Position numbers and translations under genes: made by a program | In this document: piece by piece, positions 13,321-23,767 of the stretch | Layout of the letters: each line of letters opens with the position of its first letter | Numbering within the stretch: the stretch's first letter is position 1 | Assembly: GCF_016650815.1 (NCBI RefSeq) | Contig: NZ_JAEKEZ010000014.1 | Location: forward strand, 62,001-126,000 | DNA length: 64,000 nt | Direction: 5' to 3' | DNA from: Pseudomonas sp. TH31 | GTDB lineage: Bacteria; Pseudomonadota; Gammaproteobacteria; Pseudomonadales; Pseudomonadaceae | Notes under the pieces: generated by a model | The model's database searches: none | What the model saw: the letters and a program-made list of their open reading frames with translations, nothing else | What the model was told of the DNA's origin: nothing

Positions 13321-13940
13321 TTTTGCAGCCCCTTGTCGTTGTAGCGGTAGGTCTTGGCGAGGATGCTCATGCGCAGCTTCGTACCGCCTTCGGGATTGGC
13401 CGGCGCAAGGTCGAAGTCATGCAGCGTGACGATTCGCGGCAACCCGGCCACGCCACTGACGAACGTGGCCAGGTCGTGGTAAGCGCCGGTAACGGTGATC
13501 TGAATCGGCAACTCGATGTAGAACTGCTGGGTGACTTCCGGCAGTAACTTGATCTCTTCGAACTCCAGGCCGCTGCCCAGACCGGTGCGGGTGATGTCCT
13601 CCAGCAGGCCGGGCACCTCGGTGTCGCTGGGCAACTGCCGCAACAGCACACCAAAGGAATTCTCCATCGCTTTCATCTGTTGGGTGTAGAGCTCAAGGTT
13701 CGCCGCCATGCCGGCCTTGCTGGCGAATTGGTCCTTGAGCGTCGACTCTTCCGTGCGCTTGAGATCGAGCTGATCTTCCAGGTCGCTGATGTAAAAGTAG
13801 TAGCCCAGCCCCAGCACCATAACCATCAGCAGAATACCCGCCAGCGCCTTGATGGCTGGCGGCCAGGAACCCATGTTGTTGGTGTCCAGATCGTTGAAGT
13901 CGATCTTGCGCAGCTCGTCGAACCATTCGGACGGCCTCAT
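13317..13940 (-). CDS. pilO: Type IV pilus inner-membrane protein PilO
   Basis: This 207-aa bitopic protein has a cytoplasmic N-terminus (about 28 aa), one membrane helix near 29-50 (IKALAGILLMVMVLGLGYYF), a coiled coil (DLEDQLDLKRTEESTLKDQ) and a ferredoxin-like periplasmic domain. It pairs with PilN and PilP. It overlaps pilN and pilP by 4 bp each, the usual operon arrangement. Confidence 0.95.
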   Translation of the reverse strand: MRPSEWFDELRKIDFNDLDTNNMGSWPPAIKALAGILLMVMVLGLGYYFYISDLEDQLDLKRTEESTLKDQFASKAGMAANLELYTQQMKAMENSFGVLLRQLPSDTEVPGLLEDITRTGLGSGLEFEEIKLLPEVTQQFYIELPIQITVTGAYHDLATFVSGVAGLPRIVTLHDFDLAPANPEGGTKLRMSILAKTYRYNDKGLQK

Positions 13941-14502
13941 TTAGCGACCTCCATCGCGGTAGGCTGAGTCTGACGGACGGTCAGTTGAAAAACGTTGGCC
14001 TGGTCCAGTTGGCCGGCGGTCGTCGCTTTGACCTCGGTCAGGCTTGGCGCATCGAACCAGTCCGAGGCCTCCAGATTGCGCATCAACTCCGACACTTTGT
14101 TGTTCGACTCCGCCGCACCGGTGACGGCCAGGATCTTGCCGGTCAGTTTTACTTCCGTGAAGTACACCCCGTCCGGCAGGGTTCGCGCCAACTGGTCAAA
14201 AATTCGCCCGCTGATCTGCCGGTTGCCTTGCAGGTCCTGGATGATGCGCATGCGCTCCACCAATTGCTGACGGCGAGCCTTGAGGTCGCTGATTTGCTTG
14301 ATCCGCTCGTCGACCACGGCAATCTGTTTGCCGAGGTAATCATTACGGGCCACTTGTTGATCAATGGCGCTACTGATGACCTGATCGGCAATCAGGAGCA
14401 AACCCACCGAGCCGACCAGCACACCCACCAGCGTCAGCAGAAAACGCTTGCGGCGTTCTTCGCGCAGTTCTTCGCGCCAGGGTAAAAGGTTGATCCGCGC
14501 CA

Positions 14503-14503
<1 letters not shown>
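13937..14503 (-). CDS. pilN: Type IV pilus inner-membrane protein PilN
   Basis: This 188-aa protein opens with MARINLLPWREELREER, the conserved peptide that docks into PilM. A membrane helix follows near 22-42 (FLLTLVGVLVGSVGLLLIA), then a coiled coil and a periplasmic ferredoxin-like domain. The start overlaps the pilM stop by one base, so the two are probably translationally coupled. Confidence 0.96.
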
Positions 14504-15593
<1,090 letters not shown>

Positions 15594-15674
15594 TTACGGA
15601 CTCTGTAATGTGTGTTGCGTTCAATCACCCTGTCTTGACAGAAGCGCAAATAACGCTCCCTGCGGAAAAATGCT

Positions 15675-15680
15675 TATAAT
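15675..15680 (+). promoter_or_regulatory. Candidate -10 box upstream of ponA
   Basis: TATAAT lies 101 bp before the ponA start in the 215-bp pilM-ponA divergent gap. A TTGACA at 15635-15640 is 34 bp away, too far to be its -35, so only the -10 is proposed. Confidence 0.3.
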
Positions 15681-15781
15681 GCCCAGCGTTTTTTTCCGCT
15701 TTTACTGCCGGCGCGGGTCGTTCTCTGTGTAGCCGAGACCCTGTTGCCAAATTCATTCTTTGCCCTGGATGTCCAAAAGCC

Positions 15782-18225
15782 TTGATTCGTCTGCTGAAAT
15801 TTTTCGGTTGGTCCATCGTCGCCGTTTTCTGCGGACTGCTTTTAGGTCTCAGTGGCGCCTATCTTTACCTTAGTCCGGGTTTGCCATCCGTGGAGGCGCT
15901 GAGAAGCATTCAGTTGCAGATTCCTCTACGGGTATACAGCAGCGACAACAAGTTGATTGCAGAATTTGGCGAAATGCGCCGGACTCCAATCCGTTTCGCC
16001 GACATTCCCCCCAATTTCATCAATGCGCTACTCAGTGCTGAAGACGACAATTTCGCCAACCACTATGGCGTCGACCCCAGCAGCCTGATGCGTGCCGCGA
16101 CCCAACTGGTGAAAAGCGGACACATTCAGTCCGGCGGCAGCACCATCACCATGCAGGTAGCGAAGAACTTCTTCCTGAGCAGCGAACGCAGCTTCTCGCG
16201 CAAAACCACCGAAATCCTGCTGGCCCTGCAGATCGAACGACAGCTGACCAAGGACGAGATCCTTGAGCTGTACGTCAACAAGATCTATCTGGGTAACCGC
16301 GCCTACGGCATCGAGGCGGCGGCGCAGGTCTACTACGGCAAGTCGATTCGTGATGTGAGCCTGGCGCAGATGGCGATGATCGCCGGCCTGCCAAAAGCGC
16401 CGTCGCGCTTCAACCCGCTGGCCAACCCGACCCGCAGCAAGGAGCGTCGCGACTGGATCCTGGGGCGCATGTACAAGCTCGGAAAAATCACCGAAGCCGA
16501 CTACACCACCGCGATCAACGAACCGCTGAACGCCAGCTATCACGTGCCGACTCCGGAAGTGAATGCACCGTACATCGCTGAAATGGCCCGCGCCGAAATG
16601 GTCGGCCGCTATGGCAGCGACGCCTACACCGAAGGTTTCCGCGTCACGACTACCGTGCCGAGCAACTTGCAGGAAATGGCCAACACCGCGGTCCACGAAG
16701 GCCTGATGACCTACGACCAGCGTCACGGCTACCGTGGCCCTGAATCGCGCCTGCCGGGCAAAACCCGTGAAGCCTGGGCCACCGAACTGACCAAGCAGCG
16801 CACTATCAGCAGCCTTGAGCCAGCCATCGTCACCCAGATCGACAAAAACGGCGTGCAAGTGATGACCCGCACCGGCGACGAACACGTTGGCTGGGACAGC
16901 ATGAAGTGGGCACGGCCATTCCTGAACACCAACAGCATGGGTGCCAACCCGAAACAGCCGTCGGATGTGGCTCAGGTCGGTGACTTGATTCGCGTACAAC
17001 GCCAGGCGGACAACTCGCTGAAGTTCAGCCAGATCCCCCAGGCCCAGGGCGCACTGGTTTCCCTTGATCCGCAGAACGGTGCGATTCGTTCGCTGGTCGG
17101 CGGCTTCGCCTTCGAGCAGAGCAACTACAACCGCGCCCTGCAAGCCAAGCGTCAGCCGGGTTCGAGCTTCAAGCCATTCGTCTATAGCGCTGCGCTGGAT
17201 AACGGCTACACCGCCGCCACCCTGGTGAACGATGCGCCGATCGTGTTTGTCGACGAGTACCTGGACAAGGTCTGGCGGCCGAAGAACGACACCAACACCT
17301 TCCTCGGCCCGATCCGCCTGCGTGAAGGGCTGTACAAGTCGCGCAACCTGGTGTCGATCCGACTGGTGCAGGCGCTGGGCGTTGATCGCACCATCGACTA
17401 CATCAGCCGGTTCGGCTTCAACAAGCAGGACCTGCCGCGCAACCTGTCCCTGGCCCTCGGCACCGCGACCCTGACGCCAATGGAGATCGCTACCGGCTGG
17501 AGCACCTTCGCCAACGGCGGCTACAAGATCACCCCGTACATCATCGACAAGATCGAAAGCCGCAACGGCGACACACTGTTCGTCGCCAACCCGCCGTCGG
17601 TGCCTCATGGTGATGCAACGACCAGCGGTGTCGCCGCACCGGCCGCCCAGACGTTCACGGTCAACCCGACCCCGGCGAGGCGCCAGCCGCACCTGGCACG
17701 TTGCCGCAGACGCCAGCCCTGGCTGAACGCATTGTCGATGGCCGCACCACATTCATCCTCAACAGCATGCTTGAGGACGTGATCAAACTCGGTACCGGCC
17801 GCCGCGCACTGGCACTGGGCCGTCCCGACATCGCGGGCAAGACCGGTACCACCAACGAATCCAAGGATGCGTGGTTCTCCGGTTACAACGCCGATTACGT
17901 GACCACGGTCTGGACCGGTTTCGACCAGCCTGAAAGTTTGGGCCGCAGGGAGTACGGCGGCACCGTCGCGCTGCCGATCTGGATGAACTACATGGGCGCT
18001 GCGCTCAAAGGCAAGCCGCCACACACGCAACCAGAGCCGGAAGGCATCCTCAGCCTGCGGGTCGACCCGGTCAGCGGCCGAGCGGCCACGCCAAGCACGC
18101 CTGGCGCCTACTTCGAGCTGTTCAAGGCCGAAGACACGCCACCGTCGGTGAACGAGCTGGGCAACGGCACTGCGCCGGGCAGCCCGCTGCCAGCGGACGA
18201 AGCGGCGCCGATCGATTTGTTCTGA
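15782..18225 (+). CDS. ponA: Penicillin-binding protein 1A (frameshifted here)
   Basis: PBP1A is a bifunctional peptidoglycan synthase at the inner membrane. An N-terminal membrane helix (LIRLLKFFGWSIVAVFCG) precedes the GT51 glycosyltransferase (SAEDDNFANHYGVD, GGSTITMQVAKN, LELYVNKIYLGN). The transpeptidase domain carries the SxxK serine in PGSSFKPFVYSAAL. The start is TTG with no clear ribosome-binding site. The frame breaks near 17670-17673: GACCCCGGCGAGG needs one more C to continue as TPGEAPAAPGTLPQTPALAER. The KTGT box (GKTGTTNESKD) lies after the break, so a real frameshift would destroy transpeptidation. The corrected length is 814 aa, the family norm. Confidence 0.93.
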
Positions 18226-18235
18226 TCCGGTAGCG

Positions 18236-18280
18236 CAACAAAAAGCCCCGCCTTCGAGAGAAGCGCGGGGCTTTTTGTTG
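18236..18280 (+). terminator. Rho-independent terminator of ponA
   Basis: A perfect inverted repeat CAACAAAAAGCCCCGC ... GCGGGGCTTTTTGTTG starts 11 bp after the ponA stop, with a T5 run on the plus strand. The A-run makes it usable from the other side too. Confidence 0.9.
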
Positions 18281-18285
18281 CAGGC

Positions 18286-18340
18286 AAGATCAAAAGATCG
18301 TCCGAAGGCTCGGGCCGCGTTCGGACGATCTTTTGATCTT
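18286..18340. repeat. Inverted repeat, GATCGTCCGAA...TTCGGACGATC type
   Basis: The 21-base arms AAGATCAAAAGATCGTCCGAA and its complement flank GGCTCGGGCCGCG. A near-identical copy sits at 47917-47961, so this is an interspersed unit. Its outer AAGATCAAAAGATCG matches the ends of the GATCGCAGCCT repeat family, suggesting a subfamily. Confidence 0.75.
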
Positions 18341-18349
18341 TATACCCAT

Positions 18350-18380
18350 AAAAAAACCCGGCCTATGGCCGGGTTTTTTA
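18350..18380 (-). terminator. Terminator of maeB, possibly bidirectional
   Basis: AAAAAACCCGGCC-TAT-GGCCGGGTTTTTT lies 12 bp beyond the maeB stop. A/T runs on both sides let it work in either direction between the convergent ponA and maeB genes. Confidence 0.9.
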
Positions 18381-18391
18381 TGAGCTGCAGC

Positions 18392-19660
18392 TTAGCCGTT
18401 GAACACGTCATCCACGCTTTTCAGCGGGTAGTTCTTCGGATACGGCAGGGTTGCTACGCCGGTCTCGATGGCAGCCTTGGCCACGGCATCGGAGATCACG
18501 GTGATCAGGCGGGCGTCCATTGGTTTCGGGATGATGTACTCACGACCGAATTCCAGTTTGATGCCGCCGTAGGCGTCGCACACTTCCTGAGGGACCGGCA
18601 GCTTGGCCAGTTCACGCAGGGCGTTGGCCGCCGCCACTTTCATTTCTTCGTTGATGCGTTTGGCGCGAACGTCCAGGGCACCGCGGAAGATGAACGGGAA
18701 GCCCAGTACGTTGTTGACCTGGTTCGGGTAGTCCGAACGGCCGGTGGCCATGATCACGTCGTCACGGGTGGCGTGCGCCAGTTCCGGGGCGATTTCCGGG
18801 TCCGGGTTCGAGCAGGCGAACACGATCGGGTTGGCCGCCATGGATTTCAGGCCTTCAGCGCTCAGCAGGTTCGGGCCGGACAGGCCGACGAACACGTCAG
18901 CACCGGTCAGCGCGTCAGCGAGGGTACGCTTCTCGGTCGCGTGAGCGAACACAGCTTTGTACTGGTTCAGGTCGTCACGGCCGGAGTGGATCACGCCGGT
19001 ACGGTCAACCATGAAGATGTTTTCGATATTGGCGCCCATGCTCACCAGCAATTTCATGCAGGAGATGGCGGCCGCACCAGCGCCCAGGCAGACGATCTTG
19101 GCGTCAGCCAGGGTTTTGCCAGCGATTTCCAGGGCGTTGATCATGCCGGCGGCAGTAACGATTGCCGTGCCGTGCTGGTCATCGTGGAATACCGGAATGT
19201 CGCACTGCTCGATCAGAGCACGTTCGATCTCAAAGCACTCAGGCGCCTTGATGTCTTCCAGGTTGATGCCACCGAAGGTGATGGAGATACGCTTGACGGT
19301 GTCGATGAAGGCTTGCGGGCTTTCGGAGTCGACTTCGATGTCGAACACGTCGATGCCGGCGAAGCGCTTGAACAACACGCCTTTACCTTCCATCACTGGC
19401 TTGGAAGCCAATGGGCCGAGGTTACCCAGGCCGAGAATCGCGGTGCCATCGGAAATGACTGCAACCAGGTTGCCCTTGCCGGTGTATTTGTAGGCCAGTT
19501 CAGGATCGCGGGCGATTTCGCGTACTGGTTCGGCTACGCCGGGGCTGTAGGCCAGCGACAGATCGCGGGCGGTAGCGGTGGCCTTGGTGAGCTCGACACT
19601 CAGCTTCCCTGGACGAGGATGGGCGTGATATTCGAGAGCGGCAGTTTTCAAATCAGACAT
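18392..19660 (-). CDS. maeB: Malic enzyme, short NADP-type form
   Basis: Malic enzyme decarboxylates L-malate oxidatively to pyruvate, supplying NADPH and C3 units. The 422-aa protein shows [15 protein letters not shown] (catalytic Tyr region), [31 protein letters not shown] and the nucleotide fold [17 protein letters not shown]. It ends without the phosphotransacetylase-like C-terminal domain of the long MaeB form. I start at [12 protein letters not shown] (19660); the frame stays open about 40 codons upstream but those residues are not family-like. It is monocistronic with its own terminator. Confidence 0.93.
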   Translation of the reverse strand: MSDLKTAALEYHAHPRPGKLSVELTKATATARDLSLAYSPGVAEPVREIARDPELAYKYTGKGNLVAVISDGTAILGLGNLGPLASKPVMEGKGVLFKRFAGIDVFDIEVDSESPQAFIDTVKRISITFGGINLEDIKAPECFEIERALIEQCDIPVFHDDQHGTAIVTAAGMINALEIAGKTLADAKIVCLGAGAAAISCMKLLVSMGANIENIFMVDRTGVIHSGRDDLNQYKAVFAHATEKRTLADALTGADVFVGLSGPNLLSAEGLKSMAANPIVFACSNPDPEIAPELAHATRDDVIMATGRSDYPNQVNNVLGFPFIFRGALDVRAKRINEEMKVAAANALRELAKLPVPQEVCDAYGGIKLEFGREYIIPKPMDARLITVISDAVAKAAIETGVATLPYPKNYPLKSVDDVFNG

Positions 19661-19839
19661 GTGGGCATTCCGCTTTTTACTGTTGGACAGACGGACCGCC
19701 GAGGATACGCGTGTCGCAAAGTCCCTACAAGACTGACCAGTCACCCCTGTCAAGCGCCCTGCCCTACGACTTTGGGCCAAGAGCCACGGAACACAAGGGA
19801 TTGACTGTTCACAATCAAGATAAAAAATGTCTACAATTT

Positions 19840-20643
19840 TTATCGCTGGATGGCTTGAAGCATCGACGGATCGCTAAGCGGCAACAGCCAGCGCGCTTGT
19901 CCATTCTCAAGTCCGCCACGGCGCGAACGGTCCAGCACCCAGCCACGCGCCTCAATCTGCTTGCCCTTCAGCCGTTCAAGAGCGGCGACATCGAACGACC
20001 CGAGTAGATTGGGTGCAACGCGCAATACAACCGAATCCTGCAACTCGATCCAAACCCCGCCGCGATTGCGTTGAACCTTGCTCACACGACCACTGAGCAC
20101 GGCGAAACCGGACGTGCGAATCTGCTCCGCTTTCAGTACAGGCGACTGTCGCCACAGACCAAGACCAGCCTGTCGGGCCGCGCGCTCCGCCGCTTGTTGG
20201 CACATCGCCAAATCGACGTTCGGCGCCACGGCCACCTGAAAACCGAGGCCTTCGGCGAGCATCTGCGCTTCGAGGTTGGCGCCGTCGGCACCGTAGACGT
20301 GAGCCAAGGTGCGGCCGTAGCGATCCGTGGCCTCTTTACCGGGCAACAAACCCACTTGGCCCTTGCTGGCCGCGACCAGCGCTTCAAGGCGTTTGCGTGC
20401 AGCCACAGCGAATGGTTCGTCAGTGCGGCCCTGTCGGCCCAGTTCCGGGGTATTCAAGCCGATCATACGCACACTGCGGCCATCGCTCAGGCGCAGGGTG
20501 TCGCCGTCTACCACTCGCTGCACGGCGACAGACGTCAAACCGCTCGGTGCCGGGCAGAAAGCCTGGGCGCCGGAGAGCCAAATCGCGGACATAAAAAAGG
20601 CGCCCGCAAGGGACGCCTTTTTCAACAGCAGGGAAAAGCCCAT
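19840..20643 (-). CDS. Secreted thermonuclease-family (SNase-like) protein
   Basis: The 267-aa protein has a signal peptide (MGFSLLLKKASLAGAFFMSA, cleavage likely after GAQA) followed by a staphylococcal-nuclease fold: VVDGDTLRLSDG, the Arg-containing VRMIGLNTPELG, and YGRTLAHVYGADG. It probably cleaves nucleic acid in the periplasm or outside. A second C-terminal domain of about 90 aa (SGRVSKVQRNRGGVWIELQD) looks like a small beta/OB-type fold. It follows rpmE by 14 bp on the same strand, yet the rpmE terminator lies inside its first codons (see findings). The start at 20643 has GAAGAG upstream. Confidence 0.85.
   Translation of the reverse strand: MGFSLLLKKASLAGAFFMSAIWLSGAQAFCPAPSGLTSVAVQRVVDGDTLRLSDGRSVRMIGLNTPELGRQGRTDEPFAVAARKRLEALVAASKGQVGLLPGKEATDRYGRTLAHVYGADGANLEAQMLAEGLGFQVAVAPNVDLAMCQQAAERAARQAGLGLWRQSPVLKAEQIRTSGFAVLSGRVSKVQRNRGGVWIELQDSVVLRVAPNLLGSFDVAALERLKGKQIEARGWVLDRSRRGGLENGQARWLLPLSDPSMLQAIQR
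20593..20622 (-). terminator. rpmE terminator inside the next gene's signal-peptide codons
   Basis: The minus strand reads AAAAAGGCGTCCCTTGCGGG then CGCCTTTTTT: a strong GC stem with a T6 run about 36 bp after the rpmE stop. It overlaps codons 8-17 of the SNase-like gene (KKASLAGAFF). Confidence 0.75.
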
Positions 20644-20657
20644 CGGGCTCTTCAGCC

Positions 20658-20888
20658 TTACTCTGCAGCAGCAGGAGCTTTCTTGCCGAAAGCACCGAAG
20701 CGGTCTGCGAAGCGCTGTACACGGCCGCCAGTATCCAGAGTCTTCTGCTTACCGGTGTAGAACGGGTGGCACTCGTTGCATACGTCAGTACCCAGTGGCT
20801 TGCACAGGTTCGAACGAGTTTCGAACTTGTTGCCGCAGCTGCAAGTTACTTCGATGGTTTCGTATGCTGGATGGATATCGGCTTTCAT
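20658..20888 (-). CDS. rpmE: 50S ribosomal protein L31, zinc-binding form
   Basis: L31 is a small protein bridging the large and small ribosomal subunits. The 76-aa product has Cys16, Cys18, Cys37 and Cys40 ([18 protein letters not shown]), the four zinc ligands of the C+ form, so it is the zinc-replete paralogue and not the YkgM type. The Lys/Ala C-terminus and the length are normal. It sits upstream of the SNase-like gene and divergent from priA. Confidence 0.97.
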   Translation of the reverse strand: MKADIHPAYETIEVTCSCGNKFETRSNLCKPLGTDVCNECHPFYTGKQKTLDTGGRVQRFADRFGAFGKKAPAAAE

Positions 20889-21001
20889 GGTGTATTCCTC
20901 AGGCTAGTGTGCCGCCACTCAACACTATTGTTGAATACCGCACATAATTAGGCCGCGGATTCTACCAGACCTTTGCAATCACGCAAGCTGTCCAAGGTGC
21001 C

Positions 21002-21150
21002 CTCCATCAGAAAAGACTGTTCAAGGTTGACGGCGTCTTTTAACGCCATGCTGCGTTGCTACTCCTCCCCATAGCGCGCTATGGGGAGGAGTAGCGCCTT
21101 GCCTGGCATTAAAATCCACTCGCCAACACTTGAACGCTTTTCTGATGGAG
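21002..21150. repeat. 149-bp long palindrome with 38-bp perfect core
   Basis: In the 451-bp gap between rpmE and priA, CTCCATCAGAAAAG (21002-21015) pairs with CTTTTCTGATGGAG (21137-21150), and GTTCAAG pairs with CTTGAAC further in. TTTTAACGCCATGC pairs imperfectly with GCCTGGCATTAAAA. The centre (21058-21095) is a perfect palindrome GCTACTCCTCCCCATAGCG and its complement with no loop. It could extrude as a cruciform. No protein is encoded. Confidence 0.8.
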
Positions 21151-21197
21151 GACACTCAACCAGTCGTCTGCTAGGCTCCCGGCACTTAACACTATCC

Positions 21198-21290
21198 CTG
21201 TGGGAGCGAGCCTGCTCGCGAAGAGGACCTGTCAGTCAGCATTTATGTCGTCTGACACAACGCTTTCGCGAGCAGGCTCGCTCCCACAAG
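21198..21290. repeat. REP-type inverted repeat, TGTGGGAGCGAGC family
   Basis: CTGTGGGAGCGAGCCTGCTC GCGAA is mirrored by TTTCGCGAGCAGGCTCGCTC CCACAA, with about 40 bp between the arms. It sits 50 bp before priA. Confidence 0.85.
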
Positions 21291-21339
21291 TTATGCGCAC
21301 AACCTTTCATTTATTGCCCGCCCAAAGAGAATCCCCCGC

Positions 21340-23558
21340 GTGCCCGACGCCATTTTGCGCCTCGCCTTGCCTTCGCCGCTGCGCCGCCTGTTCGATTACC
21401 GTGCCCCGGCCGGCGTACTGCGCGCCCAGTTGCAGCCGGGCATGCGCCTGCGAGTGCCGTTCGGTCGGCGGGAGATGATTGGCATTCTGGTCGAAGTCAC
21501 CGACACCAGCGAAGTGCCGGTGGAAAAGCTCAAGCCGGCCCTGGCCCTGCTCGACGCTACGCCGCCATTGCCGCCCGCGCTGTTCAAGCTGTGCCTGTGG
21601 ACGTCCCAGTATTACCAACACAGCCTCGGCGACACGTTGAGCTGGGCGTTGCCGGTGTTGCTGCGCCAGGGCGAACTGGCCGAAGCGCGCCAGGAACGCT
21701 TCTGGTCCGTCGCCCCCGGCGCCAGCCTGGATGACCCGCGTATCGCTCGCGCCCCGCGCCAGCGCGAAGCCTTGGCGACGCTGGCCCAGCACCCGCACGG
21801 CGTGGCCCATCAGTTGCTGAGCAAACTGATGCTGAGCAAAGACAGCCTCGACCTGTTGCTGGCCAAGGACCTGGTGCAGGTAGAAATCCGCAAGCACGCC
21901 CCCGGCGCCCGTCATGAACACTGGCTGGCCCAGCCCGAATTGCCGCTCAACCCGGAACAACGCGCGGCCTACGAGGCGATCCGTGCCGGGTTCGACAGTT
22001 ATCACGCGTTCCTGCTGGCCGGCGTCACCGGCAGCGGCAAGACCGAAGTCTATTTGCAGTTGATCCGCGAAACCCTTGAAGCCGGCAAGCAGGCGCTGGT
22101 GCTGATCCCGGAGATCAACCTCGGCCCGCAGACCCTGGCGCGCTTCGAGCAGCGCTTCAACGCCCGGATCGCGCTGATCCACTCGGCGATCAATGATCGC
22201 GAGCGCCTGGAAGCCTGGCTCGCTGCCGGGACGGCGACGCCGACATTATTATCGGCACCCGTTCGGCACTGTTTACGCCGATGAAGAATCCCGGCCTGAT
22301 CATCATCGACGAAGAGCACGACGGCTCCTATAAACAGCAGGAAGGCTTGCGCTACCACGCCCGCGACCTGGCATTGGTCCGCGCCCGGCAGGAAAACATC
22401 CCGATTGTCCTCGGATCCGCCACGCCTTCGCTGGAAAGCCTGCACAACGCCTACACCGGCCGCTACGGCCTCCTGCGCCTGAATGAGCGCGCCGGCGGCG
22501 CGAAACAGCCACGCTTCCTGCGCCTGGACGTAAAAAGTCGTCCACTCGATAGCGGGATTTCCGGGCCGATGCAACAGGCCATCGGCCAGACCCTGGCCGC
22601 CGGCCAGCAAGTCCTGGTCTTCCTTAACCGTCGCGGCTTTGCGCCGACCTTGCTCTGCCACGATTGCGGCTGGATGTCCGAGTGCCAGCGCTGCGATGCG
22701 CGGATGACCGTGCACCAGCGCTCCGGCGAATTGCGTTGCCACCATTGCGGCTACGTCGAACGCGTGCCCCGGCACTGCCCGAAATGCGGCAAGGTCGATT
22801 TGCGGCCCGTCGGCGCGGGCACCGAGCGCGCTGAGGAACGGCTGGCGATTCTGTTTCCGGACGTGCCGGTGCTGCGAGTTGATCGCGACAGTACCTCGCG
22901 CAAGGACGCGATGAACCAGTTGTTCGCAACCATTCAGAAAGGCCAGCCGTGCATTCTGGTCGGCACGCAGATGCTTGCCAAAGGGCACCATTTCCCTCGG
23001 GTGACGCTGGTGTCGATTCTCGATGCCGACGGCGGGCTGTTCTCCGGCGACTTCCGCGCCAGCGAGCGCATGGCGCAGTTGATCGTCCAGGTCGCCGGCC
23101 GTGCGGGGCGGGCCGAAGAGCCAGGTAGAGTGATCATCCAGACCCACCTGGCGGACCATCCGCTGCTGGTGCAACTGACCGAACAGGGTTACTTCGCCTT
23201 TGCTGAACAGGCCTTGAGCGAACGCCGTGCCGCCGGCCTCCCGCCGTTTGCGCACCTGGCACTGCTGCGGGCCGAGGCGCACAAACCAGGGCAGGCCGAA
23301 GGCTTTCTCGATGAGGCGTGCAGCGAGGCGGAACGATTGCTGGCCGAGCAGAATCTGAGCGGTATCGAGTTGCTCGGGCCGGTGCCGGCACCGATGGAGC
23401 GTCGCGCCGGGCGCTATCGGGCGCAGCTATTGTTACAGGCTACGGCCCGGGCGCCGCTGCATCGGTTGCTCAGCAGTTGGCTGCTGGTTCTGGAGCAAAT
23501 GCCGAGTGGGCGGGCGGTGCGCTGGTCTTTGGATGTTGATCCCGTCGATTTGTATTGA
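21340..23558 (+). CDS. priA: Primosomal helicase PriA (frameshifted here)
   Basis: PriA reloads replisomes at stalled forks using 3'-5' DNA helicase activity. The N-terminal DNA-binding domain (LPSPLRRLFDYRAP, RVPFGRREMIGILV) precedes the helicase with Walker A LAGVTGSGKTEVYLQ and Walker B IIIDEEHDGSYKQ. Eight zinc cysteines follow (CHDCGW, CQRCD, CHHCG, CPKCG). The start is GTG. The frame breaks at 22226-22230: GCTGCCGGGACGG needs a further C (GCCCGGGACGG) to read LAARDGDADIIIGTRSALF. The corrected length is 739 aa, as in other Pseudomonas. Since priA is needed for healthy growth, a genuine break is unlikely. Confidence 0.94.
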
Positions 23559-23566
23559 AGATCAAT

Positions 23567-23635
23567 AGATCGCAGCCTGCGGCAGCTCCTACAGGGGAAT
23601 GCGATTAATGCAGGAGTTGCCGCAGGCTGCGATCT
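23567..23635. repeat. Inverted repeat, GATCGCAGCCTGCGGCAGCTCC family
   Basis: AGATCGCAGCCTGCGGCAGC followed by TCCTACA, then about 15 bp, then the complementary TGCAGGAGTTGCCGCAGGCT GCGATCT. Further copies lie at 26251, 28398, 30842, 34325, 42939, 45073 and 56391, plus a variant at 35897. Confidence 0.85.
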
Positions 23636-23767
23636 TTACCGCTTTTGTCACCACATATCCATAACCTGCCCGCTATAGTTGGCAAGCACGTCCGGGCCAC
23701 GGATAATGCCCAGTTTTTCCACTAGCGCATCGAAGCGCCGCCGCGCTTGCGGTCGAAAGAGAACACC

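Noticed and set aside
15635-15680. TTGACA plus TATAAT as a full sigma70 promoter for ponA
   Set aside because: The two boxes are 34 bp apart, twice the functional spacing; only the -10 was kept as a low-confidence candidate.
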